In this document: positions 16,768 to 25,219 of the stretch, piece by piece
Layout of the letters: each line of letters starts with the position of its first letter
Numbering within the stretch: position 1 is the stretch's first letter
Assembly: GCA_029820945.1 (NCBI GenBank)
Contig: JALGUJ010000047.1
Coordinates: 1-32,442, forward strand
Reading direction: 5' to 3'
DNA from: Candidatus Zipacnadia bacterium
GTDB lineage: Bacteria > Armatimonadota > Zipacnadia > Zipacnadales > UBA5352
Length of the DNA stretch: 32,442 nt
Translations under genes and position numbers: made by a program
The notes under the pieces: model-generated
Seen by the model: only the letters and a program-made list of their open reading frames with translations
Databases searched by the model: none
Told to the model about the DNA's origin: nothing

Positions 16768-17991
16768 GTGAGCACGAGGAGCTGCGAAGCACTTGCCGTC
16801 GTACTGGTTGTCGGCATGGTCGTCTTTGTAGGCTGCGGCGGGCAGTTCGGCCCGACGCTGCCGTCGCCGGACGCCGCGCCGACCAATGAGGCACCGACGA
16901 ATGACCTCGAGCCGGGTCCCGGGCCGGGCCCGGTGAACACCCTCTGCGGCCAGGTCACCGACGAGAACGGTGATCCGTTGCCCGACGCCGCCGTCGCCGC
17001 CTCTGACGGGCAGAGCCGGTGGACGGCTGAGACCGATGCCGAGGGTCGCTACTGCTTCGAGAGCGTGGGCACCGGGCAGATCGCGGTCGCCGTCGGACGC
17101 GCGGGGTATGGCACGGAGTACCGCACGACCGACTATGCAGGTGGCTCGGCGACTCTCGACGTGCAGATGGACGAGCCTGTCGCCGCGAATCCCGAGGACT
17201 GTCCGGTCATCGAGGTGGAACTGCTCGAGTTCGACGAGGTCGTCGGCACCGTCCGGGTCGTGGCAACCGTGGCGAACACCGATGCGGACACGGTGATCCT
17301 CTTCCAGGATGGGCAGCCCAGCATCATGAGTCTGGCTGACTTGTGGGGGGAGGCCGTGTCGGTGGGTGGGCGCGAGTTCGAGCAGCTCGCCTTCCTCCAT
17401 CCCGGCACCAACACGTTCCGGGTCTTCGCAGCCAACGCAGGCTGCACCACGCTCAGTGAGCCGGTGACCCAGGAGTGGACTCCACCGGAGGGCTCCGACT
17501 TCTACTTCCGCGTTACGCTCACCTGGGACACGGACACAAGCGACATCGACCTCCATGCCTGGACGCCCGATGACCAGCACATGTACTACGGGAACGGAAC
17601 CGTCAACGCCGGTGAGCTCGACGTCGATGACGTCGATGGCTACGGCCCGGAGAACTTCACCGTCAACTCGCCGATCAGAGGACGCTATCGCATCGCGGTG
17701 AACAGCTATGACCTCTCGGATGCGGATCACGCCAACTGCCTCGTCCGTGTGATCAGCGGCGGACTCGCATCGAACTCGGTCGTCCGCACCTACGGGCCCT
17801 ATAGGTTCACCGGCGACAACGGCAATGAGGGCTATCCGGTGACCGGCAACACCGACTTCTGGTGGAGGCCGGTGGACATCATCTTCGACGAATCGGACGG
17901 CATCACTGTCGCCGGTCCGGACAGCACGGCGCTGCACTGGGACCCCGCCAATCCGACGGCCGTCATCCCCGCTGCTGCAGTGAGCAAGTAA
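16768..17991 (+). CDS. Lipoprotein with carboxypeptidase-regulatory-like and YfaP/DUF2135-like domains
   Basis: This 407-aa protein starts at GTG with GGGAGG 7 nt upstream. A signal segment ends at a probable lipobox VFVGC (Cys23), followed by a Pro/Gly/Asn-rich linker. Residues about 58-135 form a carboxypeptidase-regulatory-like (CarboxypepD_reg) beta-sandwich (GQVTDENGDPLPDAAVAASD). Residues about 150-240 are another beta domain. From about 245 to 350 the segment LTWDTDTSDIDLHAWTPD and the later GRYRIAVNSYD match the YfaP/DUF2135 pattern, whose Asp-rich loop resembles a metal site. It is probably anchored on the cell surface or periplasmic face. Cellular role is unknown. A strong terminator follows 21 nt after the stop. 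Confidence 0.85.
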   Translation: MSTRSCEALAVVLVVGMVVFVGCGGQFGPTLPSPDAAPTNEAPTNDLEPGPGPGPVNTLCGQVTDENGDPLPDAAVAASDGQSRWTAETDAEGRYCFESVGTGQIAVAVGRAGYGTEYRTTDYAGGSATLDVQMDEPVAANPEDCPVIEVELLEFDEVVGTVRVVATVANTDADTVILFQDGQPSIMSLADLWGEAVSVGGREFEQLAFLHPGTNTFRVFAANAGCTTLSEPVTQEWTPPEGSDFYFRVTLTWDTDTSDIDLHAWTPDDQHMYYGNGTVNAGELDVDDVDGYGPENFTVNSPIRGRYRIAVNSYDLSDADHANCLVRVISGGLASNSVVRTYGPYRFTGDNGNEGYPVTGNTDFWWRPVDIIFDESDGITVAGPDSTALHWDPANPTAVIPAAAVSK

Positions 17992-18012
17992 GCGCCAGAC
18001 CTCGACGGCACC

Positions 18013-18047
18013 AGGGCCCGGCCAACCTGGCCGGGCCCTCTGTGTAG
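18013..18047 (+). terminator. Intrinsic terminator-like hairpin
   Basis: AGGGCCCGGCC (18013-18023) and GGCCGGGCCCT (18029-18039) form a perfect 11-bp stem around a 5-nt loop. A weak T-containing tail (CTGTGTAG) follows. It lies 21 nt after the lipoprotein stop and probably ends that transcript. Confidence 0.8.
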
Positions 18048-18053
18048 TGGTGC

Positions 18054-18091
18054 GACGGGCGCCCTCGCCCGTCGGCCGCCCGGAGGGCGGC
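18054..18091. repeat. Two adjacent REP-like hairpins
   Basis: GACGGGCG and CGCCCGTC (18054-18061, 18066-18073) form an 8-bp stem with a 4-nt loop. One base later, GCCGCCC and GGGCGGC (18075-18081, 18085-18091) form a 7-bp stem with a 3-nt loop. The pair lies between convergent genes, just past the terminator. The tandem layout recalls REP/BIME elements. I saw no second copy in the window. Confidence 0.5.
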
Positions 18092-18207
18092 ATGTCGTTG
18101 GCAGGTCGGGTGTGTGCACGGCAGATTGCCGTTGGCTGCAAGGCAGCGGGGCGAAGACGGCGTGGGCGGCTTCGCCGGTCCTCAATGCGACGGCTCGCGG
18201 CGCCCGT

Positions 18208-21200
18208 CTACTCCAGCGTCACCAGCGCCAGGTCGCGCGCGGGGATGCTCACCGTGAGGGTGCCATCCTGCATGGGCACGGGATCGCCCGTCTCGGCGTT
18301 CGTGGCCGATGCCCCCGGAACTCCCAGGGCCGCCGGCTCAACCTGCAGCGTGACCTCCTGTGGCTGGGCGGACAGGTTTGAGACGATGAGCAGCGCGCGC
18401 TCATCCCGGCGGTAGGCACTGACCTTCACGCCCTCCTGACCGCGCCTCAGCCATGCCTCATTGTCCCAGTAGCCCAGGAACTGCGCGTCCACGTAGCCGA
18501 ACTCGTCCAGCGCCTCGCGGACCTCGAAGATCACCTCGCGGTTGGACCACGAGGGCCACACCGGCGTGTCGTGCAGGACCGTCAGCGACATCAGATGGCG
18601 CGTGGGAGCGCGGTCGCCCCTGACCTCCTCGGGGAACTCCGGCAGAAGATACGGGATCACGCCCCACTGCTTGCCCATGAACTCGGCGCGGAAGGCCTCC
18701 GGCGGCAGCAGCTCGGTGTAGTCATCCACCAGGCGGGAGCGGAAGTGCTCGCCGTCGAGATAGGCGTCGCAGAAGGAGAGCATCGGGATCATAAGCCGGC
18801 CGGACATGTGACCCATCATGAAGGTCTCGTGGGGCTGGTCCTTGAGCATGGCGTAGATGCGCCGGTAGAGGTCGCGCGCGGCGAAGATCGGGAAGCGCCT
18901 GTGCCTCCCGCCCTCGGCGTCCTCCCAGCCGCAGCCGTGCAGGGGATTGTCGCAGGGCACCGGCACCGAGTGGTCATGATAGAGCCCGCCGAGGCGGTAG
19001 GTCTCCACGTACTGCTTGTTCTTCCAGACCACGAAGTCGGCCCAGCCCTCGGCCGCCGGGCAGACGGCCATGAAGGGCGCGCCGAAGGCGTTGACGTCGC
19101 TGGAGCTGCGGTCGGCGCGACCCGGCACGGCCCAGACCGCCCCGAAATACCGCCACTCCGGGCTCTGCTCGGAGAGCATGCGCAGGTTGGAGTAGGGGAC
19201 GGCGAGCTGCCCCGCCTCGCGCAGCCCGTCCACCCGTCGCGCGAAATCCTCCGGATCGGCCGGCTCGGCGTAGCCGAAGTACTTCAGCAGCGATGGCGCC
19301 GACCACATGATGCTGATCCGCCCGCCCTCGCCCTGCATGCGCAGGGAGCGCCAGCGCTCGGGGAGCGGCTTGACGGGCGTGGCGTGCAGGCCGAAGGTCC
19401 ATCGCCACGGCTCCTCGAGCGTCGCCGGCGCCGCGATGGGCTCAATCACCAGCACGACCTCGCCGTCGCGGCGCTCGACGCGCAGCGGCGGCCGCTCGCC
19501 CGCGACCCAGCCCTCCTCGCTCTCGCAGAACCACATCAGGCCGCGCTCTTCGTCGCCCAGCCAGTAGTAGGGGAGGAAGCGCTCGGACGCCCAGACCTCG
19601 CCCTCTCCCTCCTGGACCGCCCCGGACACGTTGGCGGCCCAGGGCCCGTAGAAGTGGTGCAGCGTCGCGATCTCGGGCCGCATCGGGACCTCGAGCCTGA
19701 CCGACTGCAGATCGGCCTCGCCGCGCGGCACGAGCTGCAGCTCCACGCGCGTCATGCCGTCGAACTCGGTGGTGCAGCGCGTGTGCAGCTCGACTCGTTC
19801 GGCCTCCGCTCGCCCCTCGATGGTCGCGGAGGCATCGCCCTGCTCCACGACCGCGGCGGTAGCGTCACGCCACGCGACGGCGCCGTCCTCGGTGCTGACG
19901 ACCAGCGCGATGGGGCGGCTCAGCATCCGCTCGCCCTGACTGGTCATCTGCGCGGGGAGCGGTCCCTCCCAGCGGTACGATCGCCCCCACGTCTCGATGG
20001 CCGTCCCATCCACCCGCACGGGCGTCCAGGGCGGCAGCACCTCAAGCTCCTCGTAGAGGTCGTTGCCCCACCATGGCGCGACGTCCGGCTTGATCTGGGC
20101 GGCCTCGGCCTCCGCCACCTCCTCTCCGTCCGCGACCAGGACGCCCGCGATCCGGTAGTCGCCCGCGCCGAGGTCGCGCTCGGGCATCTCAGCGGTCGCG
20201 CGGTCGCCCTCGAACTCGCTCAGAGCTCCCTCCCAGACGACGTCGCCCGCCGGATCGGTGCACTGCAGCCGGACGGAAAGGTCCTCGTGGGGCCCGCGCC
20301 AGCCGCTGGCGTCGGCGGTGATACGCCAGACGCCGAGGTCGGGCCGCGGCGTGCTGGAGAGGCGCAGCGCCGGGAAGTAGGTGAAGGGCGCGGTCAGCCA
20401 CCAGCAGAGGGCATCATCGGCCTGGCGGCGCACCTCGATCTCCAGGCGGTAGGCGCCGCTCTCCTCCAGGTCCGCCTCGGCGTCGAGGAGCGCGACCTCT
20501 CCGGCCTCGGGCGCGAGAGGCATGTGACGCGACAGGACCTCCTTGCCGCGGCGGAGCACGCGCACGGTGCCCCGCGCGGCCGCCCCGCGGCTGTGCCCCA
20601 CCAGGCTGAGCCGGCCGCGCTCGAGGCGGCCGAGGCTCACCACCTGCACGAAGGGCGCATCGGCGAAGACCAGCCGGCCGTAACCGCTCTGGTCGTGGAA
20701 GCTGCTCACGTGGGCCCAGGAGGCCCACTGCACCGGGTTCTGCCAGTCGCGGCAGAGGTTCAAGCCCCAGGTCTCGCCGTCCTCGGGCGGGCCGCCCAGG
20801 TCCCGCCAGGGAATGGCGATCTCGACCATCCACACGTCGGCCGGGACGTCGGAGGCCACGCGAAGGTCAGGGTCCCAGCCCGTGGGGTTATCCTTGCCGT
20901 GCGAGGTGTAGCAGACCCCGGACGGGTTCACGATGAGGTGATGGTAGGCATTGCGCTCCTCGCCGGCGCTGCGGTCGATGAAGACCTCGACCGCGTCATC
21001 GTGCCAGACGGGGCCGTCCGGCTCGCGCACGGTGTCCACGAGGCCGCCCTCGGGCAGCTCGCTGAGGAAGGCGACGTAGAGAGCGTCGTCGTCGCGAGAG
21101 AGATAGGCCCAGGTGTGGCGCCGCGCAATCTCGGCTGTGATGTTGTCCGCGAAGCCCGTCACGGCGCAGGCGCGGTTCCATTCGTCCTGGTACATATGCC

Positions 21201-21963
21201 CGTCGAGCGTCGGCCGCTCTCCCCCGGAGCCGAGCATGACCAGCGGTCGGTCGGAGGGCGCGAGCGGCGTGGCCCGGCGGTAGGCCGCCTCGATCTCCGC
21301 CGCCGCCAGCGCCCGGCGGTAGACCGTCACCTCGTCGATCAGCGTGCGCGCGTCGCGCTCGATATGCCACGGTCGGTCGCCGATCCCGATTACCGGTCCC
21401 AGGTCCGGGGACAGCGGCGCGTCCCGCGCCGAGGCGGTCTGCTCGCCGTCCACGTACACCGCCAGCTCGCCCGGGCGCCAGGTCGCGGCGATGTGATGCC
21501 ACTGGCCGGGCTCCCACTCGCGGATGTTGGCCGAGACGGTCGTCCAACTGCTCTGGGCGCGGTCGTCGGCCACCAGGAACAGCAGCGTGCCGGGCGTCAG
21601 GTACTTGTAGAGGAGGATCCAGCCGCGCCTGGTTGTCGCGAAGAACTCGTGGAACTTACTGTCATCGCCGCGCCAGTCGAGCGGGCAGACCCACATCTCG
21701 ACCGTGCCGCGCTCGGCCAGCACATTGCCCTCGGCCGGCAGCTCAAGCTGGGCGGCGCCGTCGCCGGCCACCAGCGCGCGGCCTATCCTGCCCTCGGCAT
21801 ACTGCTCGGGTCCGAGCACGGTGACCTCGGTGCCCTCCGCTGCGATGCGCGGCTGCGCGCTTCCGTCCAGCGGGAGGTAGAGGAGCACGTCGGCCTGCTC
21901 GGCGGCCGGAAGCGGAGCGACGATAGACAGTAGCGCGATGGCGGCAACTGCTCTCAGACGCAT
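18208..21963 (-). CDS. Secreted LamG + CBM9-like + DUF6067/GH123-like protein
   Basis: At 1251 aa this is the largest protein of the window. A signal peptide covers about residues 1-21. A LamG domain (about 24-232; LLYLPLDGS, IDEVTVYRRAL) precedes a CBM9-like domain (about 245-430; LDGHMYQDEWNRA, DDAVEVFID). Beta-sandwich segments follow, then from about 632 to 1170 a DUF6067-type region opening LPPWTPVRVDG and IETWGRSYRWEG. Barrel strand ends GLYHDHS (near 991) and YLDGEHF (near 1068) supply candidate acids. DUF6067 is related to the GH123 superfamily. A small beta domain (about 1175-1251) ends the protein. AGGAGAG sits 7 nt before the ATG. It follows the dehydrogenase by 38 nt, so the two are probably co-transcribed. 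Confidence 0.87.
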   Translation of the reverse strand: MRLRAVAAIALLSIVAPLPAAEQADVLLYLPLDGSAQPRIAAEGTEVTVLGPEQYAEGRIGRALVAGDGAAQLELPAEGNVLAERGTVEMWVCPLDWRGDDSKFHEFFATTRRGWILLYKYLTPGTLLFLVADDRAQSSWTTVSANIREWEPGQWHHIAATWRPGELAVYVDGEQTASARDAPLSPDLGPVIGIGDRPWHIERDARTLIDEVTVYRRALAAAEIEAAYRRATPLAPSDRPLVMLGSGGERPTLDGHMYQDEWNRACAVTGFADNITAEIARRHTWAYLSRDDDALYVAFLSELPEGGLVDTVREPDGPVWHDDAVEVFIDRSAGEERNAYHHLIVNPSGVCYTSHGKDNPTGWDPDLRVASDVPADVWMVEIAIPWRDLGGPPEDGETWGLNLCRDWQNPVQWASWAHVSSFHDQSGYGRLVFADAPFVQVVSLGRLERGRLSLVGHSRGAAARGTVRVLRRGKEVLSRHMPLAPEAGEVALLDAEADLEESGAYRLEIEVRRQADDALCWWLTAPFTYFPALRLSSTPRPDLGVWRITADASGWRGPHEDLSVRLQCTDPAGDVVWEGALSEFEGDRATAEMPERDLGAGDYRIAGVLVADGEEVAEAEAAQIKPDVAPWWGNDLYEELEVLPPWTPVRVDGTAIETWGRSYRWEGPLPAQMTSQGERMLSRPIALVVSTEDGAVAWRDATAAVVEQGDASATIEGRAEAERVELHTRCTTEFDGMTRVELQLVPRGEADLQSVRLEVPMRPEIATLHHFYGPWAANVSGAVQEGEGEVWASERFLPYYWLGDEERGLMWFCESEEGWVAGERPPLRVERRDGEVVLVIEPIAAPATLEEPWRWTFGLHATPVKPLPERWRSLRMQGEGGRISIMWSAPSLLKYFGYAEPADPEDFARRVDGLREAGQLAVPYSNLRMLSEQSPEWRYFGAVWAVPGRADRSSSDVNAFGAPFMAVCPAAEGWADFVVWKNKQYVETYRLGGLYHDHSVPVPCDNPLHGCGWEDAEGGRHRRFPIFAARDLYRRIYAMLKDQPHETFMMGHMSGRLMIPMLSFCDAYLDGEHFRSRLVDDYTELLPPEAFRAEFMGKQWGVIPYLLPEFPEEVRGDRAPTRHLMSLTVLHDTPVWPSWSNREVIFEVREALDEFGYVDAQFLGYWDNEAWLRRGQEGVKVSAYRRDERALLIVSNLSAQPQEVTLQVEPAALGVPGASATNAETGDPVPMQDGTLTVSIPARDLALVTLE

Positions 21964-22001
21964 GGCTCAGCTCTCCTGGTGACCGGGCGGCCTCCTCCGC
22001 G

Positions 22002-22994
22002 CTACTTCGGTGCCACCGCCCGGCCGGTCTCGGCGGACTCGTATGCCGCCTCGAAGATCGCCACGTAGCGGCGCGCCTCCTCGGGCCTGACGATCAGCTC
22101 GGCGCCGTCGTTGATGTGGTCGGCCACGTTCTGGTACAGCTCCGACAGGTCCGTCTCGATGCACGGGACCTCGGTCACCGACGGCTGGCCCGCGACCTCG
22201 TGGTGCCAGGTGACGGCGCCGCCTCCGCCGGACTGCTTGAGCAGCCCGCCCCTCTCGCCGAGCACCCGCCAGCGCGGCTTGGGCGCCCAGGAGATGTTGC
22301 TGAAGGTCGCCTCGGCCCACATGCCCGACTCGAACTCGATCATCAGTTGCGAGTGTGTGGGGACGTCCATGATGTCGGTCCAGACGCGGTGCTCGAAGTC
22401 CGCGTAGACGCTCGTGGCGGGTGTGCCGGCGATCAGGCACATCTGGTCGAGCACGTGCGCGCCCCAGTCGCGGAGCTGCCCGCCACCGTGCGCCTCCTCG
22501 CGCCGCCAGCCGCGCAGCGGCCGCGGGCCGCCGATCGCGCACTCCACCATGAACACGTCGCCGACCGCTCCGTCGTCGATCAGCCGCTTCACCGTCACGA
22601 AGTCTGTATCCCAGCGGCGATTGTGGTAGACGGTCAGGACCACGCCGTTGTCCTCCGCGGCGGCCATCATGGCGTCGGCCTCATCGGTGGTCACGCACAT
22701 GGGCTTCTCGGTGATGACGTGCTTGCCGGCCTGCATGGCCTGGAGCGCCAGCGGCGCGTGCAGATCGTGTGGCACCACCAGCGCGACCATGTCCACCTCG
22801 TCCTCGGCCAGGACCTGGTCGATCCGCCGGTAGGTCGGGACCTGCTCCGTCTCAGCGGCCACGGCGCGGCGCTCGGGATCGGGCTCACAGACCCCGACCA
22901 GCTCCATCCCTTCGGTCTGTCTCGCCCACTCGGCGTGGCGGTGGCCCATCCCGAACGCGCTTCCGTAGCCTACGACGACCGTCCTGATTGCCAT
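22002..22994 (-). CDS. Gfo/Idh/MocA family oxidoreductase
   Basis: This 330-aa cytoplasmic NAD(P)-dependent dehydrogenase has a Rossmann domain with VVGYGSAFGMGH near the N-terminus and the EKP motif at residues 96-98 (ITEKPMCV). The C-terminal domain includes RDWGAHVLDQM, the usual place of the catalytic His. The dinucleotide loop is slightly expanded compared with GxGxxG. GGAGG lies 5 nt before the ATG at 22994. It is promoter-proximal in a two-gene minus-strand unit with the DUF6067-like secreted protein and diverges from the MFS gene. Substrate unknown; a sugar or sugar acid released by the cluster's enzymes is likely. Confidence 0.92.
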   Translation of the reverse strand: MAIRTVVVGYGSAFGMGHRHAEWARQTEGMELVGVCEPDPERRAVAAETEQVPTYRRIDQVLAEDEVDMVALVVPHDLHAPLALQAMQAGKHVITEKPMCVTTDEADAMMAAAEDNGVVLTVYHNRRWDTDFVTVKRLIDDGAVGDVFMVECAIGGPRPLRGWRREEAHGGGQLRDWGAHVLDQMCLIAGTPATSVYADFEHRVWTDIMDVPTHSQLMIEFESGMWAEATFSNISWAPKPRWRVLGERGGLLKQSGGGGAVTWHHEVAGQPSVTEVPCIETDLSELYQNVADHINDGAELIVRPEEARRYVAIFEAAYESAETGRAVAPK

Positions 22995-23028
22995 GGTGCC
23001 CTCCTGCGCGGTTATCCGGCCCCGCCGC

Positions 23029-23057
23029 TTGACCGGGGACCGAAGCTGTGCTACAAG
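23029..23057 (+). promoter_or_regulatory. Sigma-70-type promoter for the MFS gene
   Basis: TTGACC (23029-23034) and TACAAG (23052-23057) are separated by exactly 17 nt and point toward the MFS gene, whose GTG start is 63 nt further on. Five of six and four of six bases match the consensus hexamers. Confidence 0.55.
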
Positions 23058-23072
23058 CCAACGCGTAGCCGG

Positions 23073-23089
23073 GATGACGCTTCGTCATC
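23073..23089. promoter_or_regulatory. Palindrome in the MFS gene leader
   Basis: GATGACG and CGTCATC form a perfect 7-bp inverted repeat around CTT. It begins 16 nt after the -10 hexamer, so it would lie at or just after the transcript start: a fitting place for a repressor operator, or else a 5' leader hairpin. No regulator gene is adjacent. Confidence 0.5.
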
Positions 23090-23120
23090 GGAGCCCACAG
23101 ACCTGCCGGAGGCCCGAGCC

Positions 23121-24404
23121 GTGAGTGAGCCGGGCGCTGACGATCAACAGGCCGCGAGCAGGCTGCGCCGCTGGCAGGTGCGGACGGTGGCGACCGTCTT
23201 CGCCACCTACGCCACCTACTACTTCTGCCGGCAGAACATCGCGGCGGCGCTGCCGGCGATGCAGCGGGATCTGGAGCTGACCAGGAGCGAGCTTGGGCAG
23301 GTGACGATGGCGCTCTTCATCGGCTACGCCCTGGGCCAGCTCCTCTTCGGCGCCCTGAGCGATCGCTACGGTCCGCGATGGCTGCTGCTGGGCGGGATGC
23401 TGGTCTCCGCGGGACTGAATGTGGCCTTCGCCTTCTCCCGCCCGCTCGTGCCCATGGCGCTGCTCTGGGGCCTCAACGGCCTGTTCCAGGCCACCGGCTT
23501 CCCGGCGACGGCCAAGACCATCGCGAACTGGTTCCCGCCGGGCCAGCGCGGCCGGGTCGCGGCGATACGGGGGGCGGACTACCCGCTCGGCTCGCTGCTG
23601 GTGATGATCCTCGCGGGCTGGCTGGCCCAGCACCACGGCTGGCGGTGGGCCTTCCTGGTGCCGGCGGCGATTCTGGCGGTCTCCGCGGTGCACACCTTCC
23701 TGCGCTTGCGGGCGGCGCCCGAGGACGTCGGCCTTCCCTCGGCGGAGGAGCAGCACGGGCGGGCGGGCGACAGCGGCGAGGCCTTCGGGGGCTGGGCCTA
23801 CGTGGTGGCCATGACGCTGGGCAACAGGCGGGTGTGGGCTCTCGCTCTGGCCTTCTTCGGCCTGACGATCACGCGCTACGGCTTCGGCATATGGGCGGTG
23901 ACCTACATCACCGAGCAGGGGGCGAGCATCTCGGGCGCGGCCGCGATCGCCGCGCTCATGTGGGTCGGGGGGATAGGAGGCAACTTCCTGGCGGGCTGGC
24001 TGAGTGATGTTCCCCTGGGGGGACGTCGCGCGCCGGCGATCGTGCCCATGCTCGCCGCCCTGGCGCTGCTGAGCGCTCTCTTCCCGTTCGTGCCCGTCAG
24101 GTCGGTCTGGCTGCTGGCAATCTACCTGGTGGCGGTCGGCGCATGCACCTACGGGCCGGACATGATGATCTGCCACACCATGGCCATGGACGTGGCCACG
24201 CGCAAGGCCGCGGCCAGCGCCGGCGGCTTCATCGACTTCTTCGGCTCGGTGGGCGCGGCGCTCAGCGTCGGCCTGACCGGCGCCATCGCGGACGGTGCCG
24301 GCTGGGGCGCCGTCGCCGGTCTCTGGGCCGGCGGCGCGGGGCTCTCGGCGCTTGTCGTCGCCAGCCTCTGGAGCTTCCGCGGCGGCGGCGAGCGCTACGT
24401 CTGA
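23121..24404 (+). CDS. MFS transporter, organophosphate:phosphate antiporter-like
   Basis: This 427-aa inner-membrane protein has twelve hydrophobic segments visible by eye, with a hydrophilic central loop (about residues 200-222) between segments 6 and 7. TM1 ends with YYFCRQNIAAALP, like the YxxRxNxxxAxP signature of GlpT/UhpT-type (OPA) transporters, where the Arg helps bind an anionic substrate. GALSDRYGPR is the MFS loop 2-3 motif. The GTG at 23121 was chosen because GGAGG lies 8 nt upstream; the frame upstream is non-coding and holds the promoter. It probably imports an organic anion such as a sugar acid or sugar phosphate. It converges on the amidohydrolase gene with 4 nt between stops. 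Confidence 0.9.
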   Translation: MSEPGADDQQAASRLRRWQVRTVATVFATYATYYFCRQNIAAALPAMQRDLELTRSELGQVTMALFIGYALGQLLFGALSDRYGPRWLLLGGMLVSAGLNVAFAFSRPLVPMALLWGLNGLFQATGFPATAKTIANWFPPGQRGRVAAIRGADYPLGSLLVMILAGWLAQHHGWRWAFLVPAAILAVSAVHTFLRLRAAPEDVGLPSAEEQHGRAGDSGEAFGGWAYVVAMTLGNRRVWALALAFFGLTITRYGFGIWAVTYITEQGASISGAAAIAALMWVGGIGGNFLAGWLSDVPLGGRRAPAIVPMLAALALLSALFPFVPVRSVWLLAIYLVAVGACTYGPDMMICHTMAMDVATRKAAASAGGFIDFFGSVGAALSVGLTGAIADGAGWGAVAGLWAGGAGLSALVVASLWSFRGGGERYV

Positions 24405-24408
24405 GCGC

Positions 24409-25215
24409 TCACGGCACCAGGCGCGCGGCGTTCTCGCGGGTGACCTTCGAGAAGACCTCATCGGGCAGGTCCATGCCGCGCAGCAGCTCCAGGTGCTTCG
24501 TGTCGCTGTTGTCGGTGCCGTACATGAGCTTGTCGGCGAACCGGAGCACGAAGTCGCGGCCGAAATCGGGATCGCGAGTCAGCGCCCGGTAGCCGGAGCC
24601 GGCGGAGATGTCCGCGTAGAGGTTGTCGTACTCGCGCAAGAGCCGGGGCAGGCGCCCGCCCTCGGTCACGGGGCCGTCGGGGTAGGCCTCGGAGCGGTCG
24701 TCGGCGTCGCCGGAGATCTCCGCCCACCACCCCGGCCCGTGACCGATGAAGGCCGTGTCCGGGAACTCGTCGAGCACCGGCTCCAGCCGCTCGACGTTGG
24801 CCAGGTACCACTGGCCGCCGGGCTGGAGGCAGCGGTCCATGTGGAACAGCACGGGCCAGCCGACCTCCCCGCAGCGGGAGTAGATGCGCTTGCAGTCGTC
24901 GTTGTCCACCCGCAGCCGCAGCTTCATCTCGCCGAAGCCGCGGAAGCCCTTCTCGACGTAGTCGTCGAAGCGCCGGTCGAAGTCCGCCTCCCGCGGGTCG
25001 ATGCAGCAGAAGGGCACGAACAGATCCGGGTAGCGCTCGACCGCCTCCTCGACATCACCGGTCGGCAACTCGTACTCGCCCCGGGTGCGACGCCACCAAG
25101 TCTCCCAGGCGAGCGCCCAGGCGCGGTCCACGCCGATGGAGGCGAAGTGCTCCACCCACCCGTCGATGTCCATCCCGTGCCAGCGCACGTGGCAGTGCAC
25201 GTCGGTGATGCCCAT
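24409..25215 (-). CDS. Amidohydrolase family (amidohydrolase 2) metal-dependent hydrolase
   Basis: This 268-aa cytoplasmic TIM-barrel protein carries the amidohydrolase signature: DVHCH (His7, His9) on strand 1, FHMD (His125), FIGHGPG (His159) and YGTDN (Asp235) on strand 8. This pattern fits the amidohydrolase_2 branch, which includes decarboxylases and lactonases acting on sugar or aromatic acids. Length is typical for the branch. The ATG at 25215 is 4 nt after the purN stop, so the two genes are almost certainly co-transcribed. A lactonase role in sugar catabolism would fit the dehydrogenases of the window but is inference. Confidence 0.9.
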   Translation of the reverse strand: MGITDVHCHVRWHGMDIDGWVEHFASIGVDRAWALAWETWWRRTRGEYELPTGDVEEAVERYPDLFVPFCCIDPREADFDRRFDDYVEKGFRGFGEMKLRLRVDNDDCKRIYSRCGEVGWPVLFHMDRCLQPGGQWYLANVERLEPVLDEFPDTAFIGHGPGWWAEISGDADDRSEAYPDGPVTEGGRLPRLLREYDNLYADISAGSGYRALTRDPDFGRDFVLRFADKLMYGTDNSDTKHLELLRGMDLPDEVFSKVTRENAARLVP

Positions 25216-25219
25216 GCCT

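Noticed and set aside
16763..16771. Two-codon ORF ATG CTG TGA overlapping the GTG start of the lipoprotein gene
   Set aside because: Only 2 nt separate it from the GGGAGG, too close for initiation, whereas the GTG is at 7 nt. Probably chance.
18571..21933. 1120-residue plus-strand open frame
   Set aside because: It mirrors the DUF6067-like gene. Composition is typical of GC-driven antisense frames.
22116..23120. Upstream extension of the MFS reading frame
   Set aside because: The extension is antisense to the dehydrogenase gene and covers the promoter; the GTG at 23121 has an ideal ribosome binding site.
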